This document shows, piece after piece, positions 17,299-25,597 of a stretch of 64,000 nt of DNA. The position numbers were made by a program, and so were the translations under genes. The notes beneath the pieces are model-generated. The model was given only the letters and a program-made list of their open reading frames with translations, made no database searches and had not been told where the DNA came from. The stretch is from UBA4582 sp965657335. Lineage in GTDB: Bacteria > Pseudomonadota > Gammaproteobacteria > Pseudomonadales > Azotimanducaceae. Within the stretch, counting starts at the first letter, position 1. Every line of letters begins with the position of its first letter. The stretch covers positions 3,623-67,622 of the forward strand of contig CBFHOH010000025.1 of assembly GCA_965657335.1 (NCBI GenBank). Direction: 5' to 3'.

Positions 17299-18471
17299 CT
17301 AGAGTGTCGCTGAGTTGCTTTTCAGCCCGAAGAATAATCGACCTATGGTCTCAAGCGTCGATGGCGCAACCATAATATGGGATGTTGCAACATGGACATC
17401 ACGAAAATATCTTTGCAGTCTTGAGCTTTCATAGACAGCGCTGCCAGCTCCCATGTTATACATTTCGTCGACCACTGCCGCCGACCTGATGACGGCGTTA
17501 GTGGTAGCAAGCCTCAGATCTCGTCGTTGTTCAAGTGAGACCTTGTTGCCGGCTTTAGCGCTTTCCCATGCGGCATCTAGCGTGTCGTAGTAGAACAGCC
17601 TGGCGCTGCGCAGGTCAGCCTCGGCCTGTGCGAGTTTCATTTGTGATATTTGTTGTTCAGCAACGGTTTTGCTTGCGCTGATGCGTCGTTTTTTAACGGC
17701 AAGGCTTACGAGTTCATCAATGGCCGCACGAGCAACGCCCATGCAGACAGCGCCAATGCCAAGCGCCAAAAAGGTAAAGCTTGGAAATGCATAAATTGGA
17801 TTTTTGCTTGCGCTGCCACTGTCTAAAAAGCCGATGGCGCGCCCCTCAGGAACGAATAAGTTAGTCACCTGATAGTCAAGACTGCCAGTACCCCTAAGCC
17901 CAGAGACGTGCCATGTGTCGAGGAATTCGACGCTGTCTGCTGGCATAATCATCATCGTTTGACGCGGGTTGCCTGATGAATCGAGCATAGGCTCACCATT
18001 TTCCGTCAGCAAACACCCTCCTAACACCCAGTCTGCGTTCTGGCTACCGGATCCCCACTGCCATTTGCCATTGACTTGAAAGCCTCCTTCAACTTTCTCT
18101 GCTTTACCGGTTGGCGCGAAAACGCCTGTCAGTAGCGTTTCCGGTTTCGAAAATATTTCTGCGGCTACCTCATCGGGTACTGAGGCAAGCGCGGTGCCCG
18201 AGGTGGCAGAAATAAAAGTCACCCAAGCGCATGATGCATCGCCCCTTGCTAGCGTTTCAAAAATCTGGCTTGTGATGCCGGGAGGAACCTCGAGGCCACC
18301 AACATGTCTGGGAACGCCCAGTTTATAGAGCTCGGCCGACGCCAGTTTTTTTGAGATGTGTTGCGGTAATCGTCGTGCGTTTTCTATTTCGTCGGCATGT
18401 TCATAACATTCCCTGGAAATTTCCTCTGCGGCCTGCAGTAGGCTGTCATAGTCTGGATTGTTGTTTGACAT
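17299..18471 (-). CDS. Acyl-CoA dehydrogenase-fold flavin monooxygenase (HsaA-like)
   Basis: A 390-residue protein of the acyl-CoA dehydrogenase superfamily, closer to flavin-dependent monooxygenases such as HsaA than to true dehydrogenases: GVPRHVGGLEVPPG, LARGDASCAWVTFISATSG, VNGKWQWGSGSQNADWVLGG, DTWHVSGLRGTGSLDYQV and RRDLRLATTNAV all fit that group. Such enzymes hydroxylate aromatics using reduced flavin from a partner reductase. None is adjacent, though a nitroreductase-family gene lies 9 kb away. The ATG at 18471 has GAGAG upstream and is preferred over 18513. It follows the TetR gene by 25 bases. Confidence 0.8.
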   Translation of the reverse strand: MSNNNPDYDSLLQAAEEISRECYEHADEIENARRLPQHISKKLASAELYKLGVPRHVGGLEVPPGITSQIFETLARGDASCAWVTFISATSGTALASVPDEVAAEIFSKPETLLTGVFAPTGKAEKVEGGFQVNGKWQWGSGSQNADWVLGGCLLTENGEPMLDSSGNPRQTMMIMPADSVEFLDTWHVSGLRGTGSLDYQVTNLFVPEGRAIGFLDSGSASKNPIYAFPSFTFLALGIGAVCMGVARAAIDELVSLAVKKRRISASKTVAEQQISQMKLAQAEADLRSARLFYYDTLDAAWESAKAGNKVSLEQRRDLRLATTNAVIRSAAVVDEMYNMGAGSAVYESSRLQRYFRDVHVATSHIMVAPSTLETIGRLFFGLKSNSATL

Positions 18472-18496
18472 GAATAGTATCTCTCTGTGTGATTCA

Positions 18497-19099
18497 TTAG
18501 TTTTTGGGCGCAAGCATTCTGACCAGTGATGAAGTCAGTTCTTCATGTAGTGCATCCCCAGGTTTTAAGTTTTGTACCAGCGAGTGGTGCCAGCTCTCGG
18601 CGAAAATTGTGAGCATTTGCGCCATAGAATGCTGATCGCCCGGACGTATTGCTTTGGCTGCCTGTCCCAGCTCAATGAAGCGCCGATGGTGCTCCATAAC
18701 CGTTGTCTCATGTTCTCTGAAAAGATTCCGCATCTCCTTAGATCGACTAAAAGCCGCTTGTGCCAGCCGAAAGAGTGCTGCGTTCTCAGAGAAAAAGGCT
18801 GCAGTATCCAGTACCCAGTTCGCCATAAACTGATGCATGCCCAAGTCCAGCAGCTTTTCAATTCGGCATTGGTTTGCAACTAGGTCAACCAGACCGTCCA
18901 TCATGTTTTCGTACGCAGCCAGCAGCGCCTGGTCTTTCGTTGTGAAGTGGTTGTAGAAGGTTGCTGGAGAAATGCTTGCGCGATGGGCAACCAGTTCTGC
19001 GCTGAAGTCCCCGTTTGAGTTAACTTCGTCGCGTACGGCTCCCACAAGTTTTAGTCGGGTGCGTCTAATTTTGTCTGACGCAGGTTTCAGCTCTGTCAT
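18497..19099 (-). CDS. TetR family transcriptional regulator
   Basis: A 200-residue repressor with an N-terminal helix-turn-helix (about 30-65: FSAELVAHRASISPATFYNHFTTKDQALLAAYENM) and a helical ligand-binding C-terminal domain. It heads the minus-strand operon with the HsaA-like, enoyl-CoA hydratase and acyl-CoA dehydrogenase genes, and is divergent from an SDR gene 164 bases away. That position suggests it controls both directions, probably responding to an acyl-CoA or aromatic intermediate. Binding sites are probably in 19100-19263, where an imperfect inverted repeat is visible. Confidence 0.88.
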   Translation of the reverse strand: MTELKPASDKIRRTRLKLVGAVRDEVNSNGDFSAELVAHRASISPATFYNHFTTKDQALLAAYENMMDGLVDLVANQCRIEKLLDLGMHQFMANWVLDTAAFFSENAALFRLAQAAFSRSKEMRNLFREHETTVMEHHRRFIELGQAAKAIRPGDQHSMAQMLTIFAESWHHSLVQNLKPGDALHEELTSSLVRMLAPKN

Positions 19100-19120
19100 T
19101 TTGAGTGGGCACTTTATTGT

Positions 19121-19150
19121 AGTTGTACTCTAATTCGGGATACTATAACT
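19121..19150. promoter_or_regulatory. Possible TetR operator (imperfect inverted repeat)
   Basis: AGTTGTA (19121-19127) is mirrored by TATAACT (19144-19150) with one mismatch in seven, 22 to 29 bases upstream of the tetR start. The placement between divergent genes fits an autoregulatory operator. The spacer of 16 bases is wide, and no second site was found, so this is only a candidate. Confidence 0.3.
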
Positions 19151-19263
19151 GTTGCATTGCTGTAATGACAACAAGTTGATTAACACTTGCTTTTGGTCGT
19201 TGCGTCGAACGCTGTTGATGCTGTATTGCTGCTATTTTAACGGTCAATTGTGAGGAGTTTTGA

Positions 19264-20034
19264 GTGGAATTTGAGGGTAAGAAGGTGCTGGTCACCGGTT
19301 CGTCGAGGGGCATCGGTTTTGCTGCAGCAAAACGTTTTCTCGAGGCTGGCGCGCACGTTGTGATTAATGGTCGTAGCGAAAATGGGGTCACGGCGGCTGC
19401 CGAAGCACTGGGTGGATCTGAGCGCATTTCCAAGATCGTGGCGGACACGAGCACTGTCGCGGGATGCGAACATCTGGTGTCTGAAGCGATCGCAGTGCTC
19501 GGTGGTCTTGATGTGTTGGTTGCCTCCGCCGGTGTTGCGACACTGGTGCCAATCGAGGAAACAACGGAAGCCGTATTCGACAGCATGCTCGACACAAATC
19601 TCAAAGGGTTGTTTTTTACCTCACGAGCTGCAGTGTCGGCACTTAGGGCTAGTAAAGGCTGTATTACTTATGTTGCCTCTGATTCTGGCGTGCGAGGCGA
19701 GGCATACCTCTCAGCTTACTGCGCTTCAAAGGCCGCCGTGATCAACCTCGCAAAATCACTTGCTCTCGAGCTGGCGCCGGATGTGCGAGTAAATTGTGTC
19801 AGTCCGGGTTATGTGGACACAGACATGATAAGGCGTGATGCAATAGACCAGGCTGAAGACCCAAGAGAACTTGAAGCGTTGCTGAAAAGCACCACCCCGC
19901 TGGGCCGATTTGCCGCACCAGCGGAAGTTGCAGCAGCTATTTGTTACCTTAGCGGTGCAGAGGCCGGATTCATTACGGGCACAAGCTTGTCGATTGATGG
20001 CGGAACAACCGCTGGATCAATTGTCGGGTTTTGA
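19264..20034 (+). CDS. Short-chain dehydrogenase/reductase
   Basis: A 256-residue classical SDR oxidoreductase. The cofactor motif TGSSRGIG is at residues 11-18, NAG is represented by ASAG (87-90), and the catalytic set is Ser139/Ser141, Tyr152 and Lys156 (YCASK). The C-terminal GTSLSIDGG closes the family pattern. It starts at GTG 19264 with GAGGAG nine bases upstream. It is divergent from the TetR gene and followed 73 bases later by a second gamma-butyrobetaine-type dioxygenase, so it may oxidise the alcohol made by that enzyme. Substrate unknown. Confidence 0.87.
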   Translation: MEFEGKKVLVTGSSRGIGFAAAKRFLEAGAHVVINGRSENGVTAAAEALGGSERISKIVADTSTVAGCEHLVSEAIAVLGGLDVLVASAGVATLVPIEETTEAVFDSMLDTNLKGLFFTSRAAVSALRASKGCITYVASDSGVRGEAYLSAYCASKAAVINLAKSLALELAPDVRVNCVSPGYVDTDMIRRDAIDQAEDPRELEALLKSTTPLGRFAAPAEVAAAICYLSGAEAGFITGTSLSIDGGTTAGSIVGF

Positions 20035-20107
20035 ATCACCGTAAGCGGTCTTTCGGATGTGAAACAAGCTAAAATTTCCATTCTCTTTGTCGGGGAACAA
20101 TCGTGTC

Positions 20108-21217
20108 ATGACATCATTAATCAGCAATATTTTATTATTGGATAATCAGTTAGAGGTTGAGTGGACTGATGGACATCATTGCGCCTTTAGCCTTATTTGG
20201 CTGCGTGATAATGCGAAGGATGCATTAAGTTTTGATGCTCGCTCGAACCAAAGAGAGTTATATACCGCTGAGCTACCAATTGACATAAAGCCGATATCAG
20301 CCAGCTTGAAAGCGAGTCGACAAATGATTGATGTACAGTGGCCCGATATCGATGCGGCTGTGTGTTACGAGAGTGACATGCTTTATCGTGAATCTGTTCG
20401 CTCACTAGACGGGATTGTTAAGCAAGATAGAAAAATATGGGGTACTGGTAAACAAGCGCAGCAATTTACGCTTGAGCATCTGTCAAAAGAAGGTCCGTCA
20501 GCAGGGGCGTCTTTGATCAGGGCGCTTCACGCTGATGGTTTTGCTCTGATCAACGACTGCCCGACCAATAAAAGCAGTGTGACTCAAATTGCCAGTTTTC
20601 TGGGCTACGTCCGAGAGACGATTTTTGGTGGCGTATGGGAATTTGAAGCTGATGGGGATATGGCCGATAGTGCATACACGTCGAAGGCGCTTCGTCCCCA
20701 TACGGATGGTTCATACAGCTTCGATGCGCCCGGCGCGCAGATACTGCTTTGCGTTGAAAATGATGCCGAGGGTGGTAAGTCCATTATCGTGGATGGATAC
20801 AAAATTGCGGAGCAAATGAAACGTGAACACCCGGATCAGTATGCTGATCTTGCTCGGTTAGACGTAGAAGGTGTCTATGCCGGTGACGGAGTTGAGTTAA
20901 GAGCTCGGCGACCTACTTTTCGTGAGGATCGTCAGGGTAACCTCGAGCAAGTGACATTCAACAATTATGATCGTAGCGCGTTAATGTATCCTGAGCCGGA
21001 TATGAGCGACTTCTACAAGGCGTTGCAAACGTTTGACCTTGCGCTGAACGATTCTGCCAACCAGTGGGTGCATCAGCTAACGGTGGGACAAGCTTTAGTA
21101 TTTGACAATTGGCGTGTGCTGCACGGCAGAACGGCTTTCAGCGGCCCTCGCAAAATGACCGGCGCATACACAAATCGCGAAGATCTGGAAAGTCGAATCC
21201 GTCTGTTATCAGTCTAA
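20108..21217 (+). CDS. Second gamma-butyrobetaine/trimethyllysine dioxygenase-like oxygenase
   Basis: A 369-residue 2OG/Fe(II) oxygenase with an N-terminal GBBH-like domain (WTDGHHCAFSLIWLRDN, about 19-36) and a TauD-type catalytic domain. Ligands are His198 and Asp200 (RPHTDGSYS) and His339 (FDNWRVLHGRTAF). In human BBOX1 the WLRDN motif leads into a Cys-rich zinc site; here it reads NAKDALS, so that site is absent. The ATG at 20108 is preferred over TTG 20087. It shares the family, but clearly not close identity, with the gene at 9306. A separate quaternary-amine substrate is possible, with the upstream SDR acting on its product. Confidence 0.8.
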   Translation: MTSLISNILLLDNQLEVEWTDGHHCAFSLIWLRDNAKDALSFDARSNQRELYTAELPIDIKPISASLKASRQMIDVQWPDIDAAVCYESDMLYRESVRSLDGIVKQDRKIWGTGKQAQQFTLEHLSKEGPSAGASLIRALHADGFALINDCPTNKSSVTQIASFLGYVRETIFGGVWEFEADGDMADSAYTSKALRPHTDGSYSFDAPGAQILLCVENDAEGGKSIIVDGYKIAEQMKREHPDQYADLARLDVEGVYAGDGVELRARRPTFREDRQGNLEQVTFNNYDRSALMYPEPDMSDFYKALQTFDLALNDSANQWVHQLTVGQALVFDNWRVLHGRTAFSGPRKMTGAYTNREDLESRIRLLSV

Positions 21218-21451
21218 AAAACACACAGGTCAATGAATCATGATTAGCGTAAGCAACAACGTGCGAAACGACGGGTCCTGCGTTTTTTATACACACAGTA
21301 GAAGATCATATGCGATAGTGGTACTGCTTGGGGGCACCAATCGTATTTGACCTGACTTCTGATCTATGGCGAAATTTTGGTTGATGCGGTTTTTAATCAG
21401 CAGTCCTTCTGTCCGCTCACCGCGAGGTTCGCGAGATCGGTATCGACAGAA

Positions 21452-21937
21452 TTACGTAGCTGAACGATACAGTTGCCACATGGCGACAAGGGCTGTGAGT
21501 CGAATGCCCACCCACAAAAATTCTTTCAATCCCCAGTCGGCGGCATACATAAGCGGGCCCAAGACTAAAGACATAGACAGGGTTGCGTAGAGGTAGGACA
21601 CTAGCAAGGCGAGGCTGGCGGTTTTGAACCCGATCTTCAGGTAAAAGGCTAGGTTCATTATGGTTAGAATAATCAGTCCGACTAATAAGCGGCCAGCCAT
21701 GACCTGTCTCACCATAGGGTCAGTAATTGACAGACTGCTCGGCAGCAGGATCTGAGCTAGGCCGATTGAATGTATGAGCCAGTAGGTCACCACATAAACA
21801 TGTAGAAAGATGTAGGAAGCTTTGAAACGCAACGAGTGTTGTTTGAAACGGTTCCACACCTCGTCCATAGGATGGTAAACGAAGGCCTGATGTAGGGCTT
21901 CCCATTCCGCATCGGTAAGCAGCTGTCGTTCTGTCAT
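21452..21937 (-). CDS. Hypothetical four-helix membrane protein
   Basis: A 161-residue protein with a soluble start (LTDAEWEALHQAFVYHPMDEVWNRFKQHSLRFKAS) and four hydrophobic helices after residue 40. I do not recognise a family. The start overlaps the stop of the upstream membrane gene by four bases (ATGA), so the two are translationally coupled and probably work as a complex. The 234 bases to the convergent dioxygenase gene hold no gene. Confidence 0.6.
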   Translation of the reverse strand: MTERQLLTDAEWEALHQAFVYHPMDEVWNRFKQHSLRFKASYIFLHVYVVTYWLIHSIGLAQILLPSSLSITDPMVRQVMAGRLLVGLIILTIMNLAFYLKIGFKTASLALLVSYLYATLSMSLVLGPLMYAADWGLKEFLWVGIRLTALVAMWQLYRSAT

Positions 21938-22425
21938 GAGATGCTCCCTCTCTCATGCAGTTTGACTTCGATCGCAATCAAGGTGACCGACGCAGCGACG
22001 ATTGGGCGGAGCGACGCCAGCACTTGGCCCAATGTCGATTCGAAGGTAAGATTTTGTATCTGCACCACAAAGTAATCATCAATCACCAGAATCCAGTTAA
22101 ACATAGCTGTAATAACCAAAATCGTGCCTATCGGTTTCTTTAGAACAAGCGCGCCGCCAAGCCAGAGTAGCAATGATAAATTCATGGGCAGACGAACCTT
22201 ACTGAGCTGGTTAATATAAGTGGCCATTACCCCGCTGGGCTCGGCAGTGGCGACGGCGAAAAGCAGGGCGACTAGGTAGAGTCCTAAGAATGCTGAGTTT
22301 AAATAGAACAACTTGCTCAAAAGTATCGCCTTGGGAAGGTCAGAAACCACTGGCCTTAGTTGAATTACAGCACTGATATTGCTTATTTTTGTGTCACAAA
22401 TCGCGACCAACGCGCGAGTATCCAC
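21934..22425 (-). CDS. Hypothetical membrane protein
   Basis: A 163-residue protein with about four hydrophobic segments after a 30-residue cytoplasmic start. It begins at GTG 22425 with GAGG eight bases upstream, and is coupled to the following membrane gene by an ATGA overlap. I do not recognise a family. The two proteins are of similar length and helix number, but I see no clear sequence similarity between them. Confidence 0.6.
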   Translation of the reverse strand: MDTRALVAICDTKISNISAVIQLRPVVSDLPKAILLSKLFYLNSAFLGLYLVALLFAVATAEPSGVMATYINQLSKVRLPMNLSLLLWLGGALVLKKPIGTILVITAMFNWILVIDDYFVVQIQNLTFESTLGQVLASLRPIVAASVTLIAIEVKLHERGSIS

Positions 22426-22777
22426 TTTTGTGTCCTCTAAATCAACTTCTATAACTTCGACGTCGGTCTGACGAAAACATACGTCTGCAAAAAGAGAGCC
22501 AAATTTCTGGCCCCTATTGATCGTAAAAGGAAGTTACACCGCAGCGCCGTCCAGATCAGGACGAACCATACGAACCAGCGCGCCTGAGTCTCACTGATGA
22601 ACACTTGAGGCTGGATGGCTAGTGTGTATCCCACGGGTAGCTACTATTATTAGTGTAGGGCGAAGTGTAGCTTCTCTGTAACTCTACTTTTTTGCGATCC
22701 CTCTGGCGCTAGCCTGTTTTTGACTGCGCATTCCAATTGTGAGTAAATAACGTTAAATAAGGGTAGGTACCCGCAAT
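22426..22777. other. Intergenic region upstream of marR
   Basis: 352 bases without a gene that I can support. It must carry the promoter of the two membrane genes (minus strand) and that of marR; a candidate for the latter is at 22720-22749. A weak GTG-started frame at 22449-22634 on the minus strand lacks a ribosome-binding site and was not called. Confidence 0.5.
22720..22749 (+). promoter_or_regulatory. Candidate sigma70 promoter for marR
   Basis: TTGACT (22720-22725) and TAAATA (22744-22749) are separated by 18 bases, 28 bases before the marR ATG. The spacer contains the palindrome CAATTG, which could be part of a MarR operator. The -35 match is five of six and the -10 match four of six. 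Confidence 0.4.
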
Positions 22778-23200
22778 ATGAATAGCGAAAGTTGTATTTG
22801 CATCGACGTAAGAACTGCAGCGCAACGGTTGACTGCAATTTATGATCAGGCGATGGCTGCCTCAGGCGTTTCTGTTAATCAGTTCTCTCTTTTGCACTTA
22901 ATTTTCTCGTTAGACACGCCCACGCTCAAAGACTTGGCAGTCGCTAGTGGTTTAGATAGAAGTACGCTTGGTAGGAACATACGTGTAATGGAGAAACTTG
23001 GCTTTGTCACCATGCACATTGGTGATGATGCGAGAGTTCGAAATGTGCGCATGACACCAAAGGGCAGCGCAGCATTCAAAAAGGCTGTGCCTATGTGGCG
23101 CGAGGTGCAAACCATGCTAGCGAAAAAAATGAGTACGAAGCAGCATGCGCAGTTCAAAGAAACCCTGCAGACACTCACATCGTCCGCGACGACGGCTTGA
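22778..23200 (+). CDS. MarR family transcriptional regulator
   Basis: A 140-residue winged-helix protein: TAAQRLTAIYDQAMAASGVSVNQFSLLHLIF in the N-terminal dimer region, LKDLAVASGLDRSTLGRNIRVMEKLGFV as the recognition helix (about 50-77), and the wing DDARVRNVRMTPKG. Two Cys residues near the start (Cys6, Cys8) could respond to oxidants, as in some MarR members, but this is speculation. It is followed 22 bases after its stop by the molybdoenzyme gene, so it probably regulates that enzyme. Confidence 0.87.
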   Translation: MNSESCICIDVRTAAQRLTAIYDQAMAASGVSVNQFSLLHLIFSLDTPTLKDLAVASGLDRSTLGRNIRVMEKLGFVTMHIGDDARVRNVRMTPKGSAAFKKAVPMWREVQTMLAKKMSTKQHAQFKETLQTLTSSATTA

Positions 23201-23222
23201 AGCAATAATAAAGGAGATCATG

Positions 23223-25412
23223 ATGTCGAAAGAAACACGCTATTCAGTTTGTACGGTTTGCGATATTGGCTGCCAGTTAAGGACCGAGGCAGAGGATGGC
23301 AAAGTGACTCGTGTGATTGCCCACGATAATCCGATGTTAGCGAAAAATATTTGTTTCAAAGGTGTTGCCGTACCGCGGATACATAATCATGAAGAGCGCA
23401 TAAAAGTACCTTTGAAGCGAGTTGGCAAACGAGGTGAAGATAAGTGGGAGGAAATCTCCTACGAACAGGCGATGGACGAAATCGCAGCAAAACTGAAGGT
23501 GCTTGTTGACCAACACGGCCCAGAGACACTGGCGGTATCAACCTCGGGATGGAATACGCAGACCACGCACAGCACGGATCGACGTTTCATGAATCTGCTG
23601 GGTTCACCGAACTGGATTAGTGGCGTTTCTCTTTGCGCAGGTAATACTGCGGCGGTCAACCGCCTGACTTACGGCTGGTACCCGATGGCCGACTACGGCA
23701 GCACCAACTGCATTGTGTTATTCGGCCATAACCCAAGAAAACATTCGTGGACGCCGATTTTTAATGCCATTAATGCAGCGAAAGATCGCGGAGCAAAAGT
23801 CATTGTTTTAGACCCGCGCGTTTCCGAGCAGGCTGAGACGGCTGATTTGCACCTGCGTTTGAAAGCCGGCACAGACGCTGCGATGTGCTTGGGTTGGTTG
23901 AAAGTGATATTCGACGAAGAACTTTATGACAAGGATTTTGTTCGTGACTGGTGCGTCGGTTTCGACGAACTCCGTCAGCGAGTCGACGAGTATCCGCTCG
24001 AGCGAGTAGAAAAAATCACGGGTGTTGATAAAGCGCTCATTGCGGAAGCTGCTCGAATGTACGCAATGGCTGATGGCGCCTCGATACCATGGACGCCAAT
24101 TACTGATCAGCAGATTTCATCCACATCGGCGATTCGTTTGCACTCGATTCTGCGTGCTGTTACCGGCAACCTTGACGTTGTAGGTGGTGATACTCTTGGT
24201 GGGTTTAACCCATCTTATATTCCTGAGTCAGAGCTCGGCTTGCACGAGGTGCTGTCTCCAGAGCAGAAAGCAAAACAGTTGGGTTATGACGATCATCCGG
24301 TTTACACATATCGTGTTGCTGAAATGCTCAAAGAGCCTACAGAAAAGGTTTGGGGGTTTCCCTACGCTGACATAGTGATGGGCTGTCATATGGCAAACCC
24401 GACTAACGTGTTTCGGGCCATGAAAACCGAGCAACCTTATCCCATCAAGGCATTCATTGTGTTGGGTAACAATGCGCTGTTGAGCTATCCCAATCAGCAT
24501 CAGATTTTGGAAGGGATGATGAACCAAGAGCTTATCGTCGCGCATGAATTGTTCATGACGCCGACCGCCATGCTCGCTGACTACATTTTGCCCGGAGACA
24601 CGTTTACCGAACGAAATCATGTGGCAGATAGCTGGAGCTGGACAACCAGGCTCACTTTGTCTCAAAAAGTCGTTGAACCACCCGAACAGTCATCAAGCAC
24701 TTATCAATTTTGGCGCGACCTTGCTGTACGTTTTGGTTTTGGCAATGATTTTCCCTGGCAAGACATAGAAGAGATGTTAGACCATCGCCTTTCTCGCTCG
24801 GGTAGGACATTCAAGGAGTTCGAAGCAGGTGGCTTCATGGAAATGCCGATACCTGAGTATCGAAAATACCGAAAGACTGGCTTCGCGACGCCCTCCGGCA
24901 AGGTAGAGCTATACTCGTCAATCCTTGAAGAACTTGGGTTTGACCCATTGCCCTATTATAGAGAAGGTCCTGCCACATCGCCCGAATATCCATATATGGT
25001 TTTTACGGGGGTCAGGGAAGATCCGTTTTTCCAAACGGGTCAGCGTAACGTGAAGGAACTGAGAGATCGTTGCCCTGCGCCGAGCGTGTTTATCCACCCT
25101 GAAGATGCAACAAGAGACGGCTTAAACGACGGTGACTGGATTAGTCTCGAAACGCCCCATGGCAAGGTTTCAGCGCAGTTATCCGTGCAATCATCCATGA
25201 AGCAAGGTCATCTGCGCGTTCCGCACGGTTGGTGGTACCCGGAAATGCGTGGTCAGGAAAGCCTCGCTGGTGCCTTTCTGTCGAGTGATGCTGTGCTTTG
25301 TTCAGACGACGATGAATTTCTTGATTATGAGCAGGGAATCCCGCACTTTAAGGGTTTCCCAGGCAAGCTTGTAAAAACTGCAAAACCCGAACATCTGCAA
25401 GTAGCCTCATGA
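23223..25412 (+). CDS. Molybdopterin oxidoreductase with N-terminal [4Fe-4S] site
   Basis: A 729-residue Mo/W-bis-MGD enzyme. Cys10, Cys13, Cys17 and Cys44 (CTVCDIGC ... NICFKG) bind one Fe-S cluster; Cys138 in SLCAGNTAA is the likely metal ligand, as in PhsA/acetylene-hydratase-like members. The C-terminal half has the usual FTERNHVADSWSW and PSGKVELYS motifs and a final cofactor-binding domain. There is no Tat signal, so it acts in the cytoplasm. Two ATG codons occur together; the one at 23223 is six bases after AAGGAG and is preferred. No electron-transfer subunits follow, so the partner and substrate are unknown. Confidence 0.87.
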   Translation: MSKETRYSVCTVCDIGCQLRTEAEDGKVTRVIAHDNPMLAKNICFKGVAVPRIHNHEERIKVPLKRVGKRGEDKWEEISYEQAMDEIAAKLKVLVDQHGPETLAVSTSGWNTQTTHSTDRRFMNLLGSPNWISGVSLCAGNTAAVNRLTYGWYPMADYGSTNCIVLFGHNPRKHSWTPIFNAINAAKDRGAKVIVLDPRVSEQAETADLHLRLKAGTDAAMCLGWLKVIFDEELYDKDFVRDWCVGFDELRQRVDEYPLERVEKITGVDKALIAEAARMYAMADGASIPWTPITDQQISSTSAIRLHSILRAVTGNLDVVGGDTLGGFNPSYIPESELGLHEVLSPEQKAKQLGYDDHPVYTYRVAEMLKEPTEKVWGFPYADIVMGCHMANPTNVFRAMKTEQPYPIKAFIVLGNNALLSYPNQHQILEGMMNQELIVAHELFMTPTAMLADYILPGDTFTERNHVADSWSWTTRLTLSQKVVEPPEQSSSTYQFWRDLAVRFGFGNDFPWQDIEEMLDHRLSRSGRTFKEFEAGGFMEMPIPEYRKYRKTGFATPSGKVELYSSILEELGFDPLPYYREGPATSPEYPYMVFTGVREDPFFQTGQRNVKELRDRCPAPSVFIHPEDATRDGLNDGDWISLETPHGKVSAQLSVQSSMKQGHLRVPHGWWYPEMRGQESLAGAFLSSDAVLCSDDDEFLDYEQGIPHFKGFPGKLVKTAKPEHLQVAS

Positions 25413-25597
25413 CGCAGCGCTCGGCATGGCAGCATCAACGCGTCGAGATAAAGTCAAAGTTAATGACTTGGGTCGCGAACAGGATTTTCTCTTTCAAAGA
25501 AAACGGCATTGATGGTTGGCTGAAGCGCCGGATGTTAGGCCCGGCGCTAACATCTAATCTGCAAGATGAGCCTTCAGACGAATCGCAAGCTCGCTGA
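25409..25597 (+). CDS. Possible small basic protein coupled to the molybdoenzyme
   Basis: A 62-codon frame that starts in an ATGA overlap with the molybdoenzyme stop, which favours translation by coupling. The product is basic in its middle part (KSKLMTWVANRIFSFKENG) and has no recognisable domain. It ends inside the 3' end of the convergent sulfatase gene (44-base overlap), which lowers confidence. It could be a small accessory protein or chance. Confidence 0.35.
   Translation: MTQRSAWQHQRVEIKSKLMTWVANRIFSFKENGIDGWLKRRMLGPALTSNLQDEPSDESQAR

Noticed and set aside
21266..21290. Terminator after the second dioxygenase gene
   Set aside because: The hairpin AACG...CGTT before the T-run has only four clean pairs and internal mismatches.
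22449..22634. Small membrane-like frame upstream of the two membrane genes
   Set aside because: GTG start without a ribosome-binding site and no recognisable relatives; the hydrophobic stretch is short.
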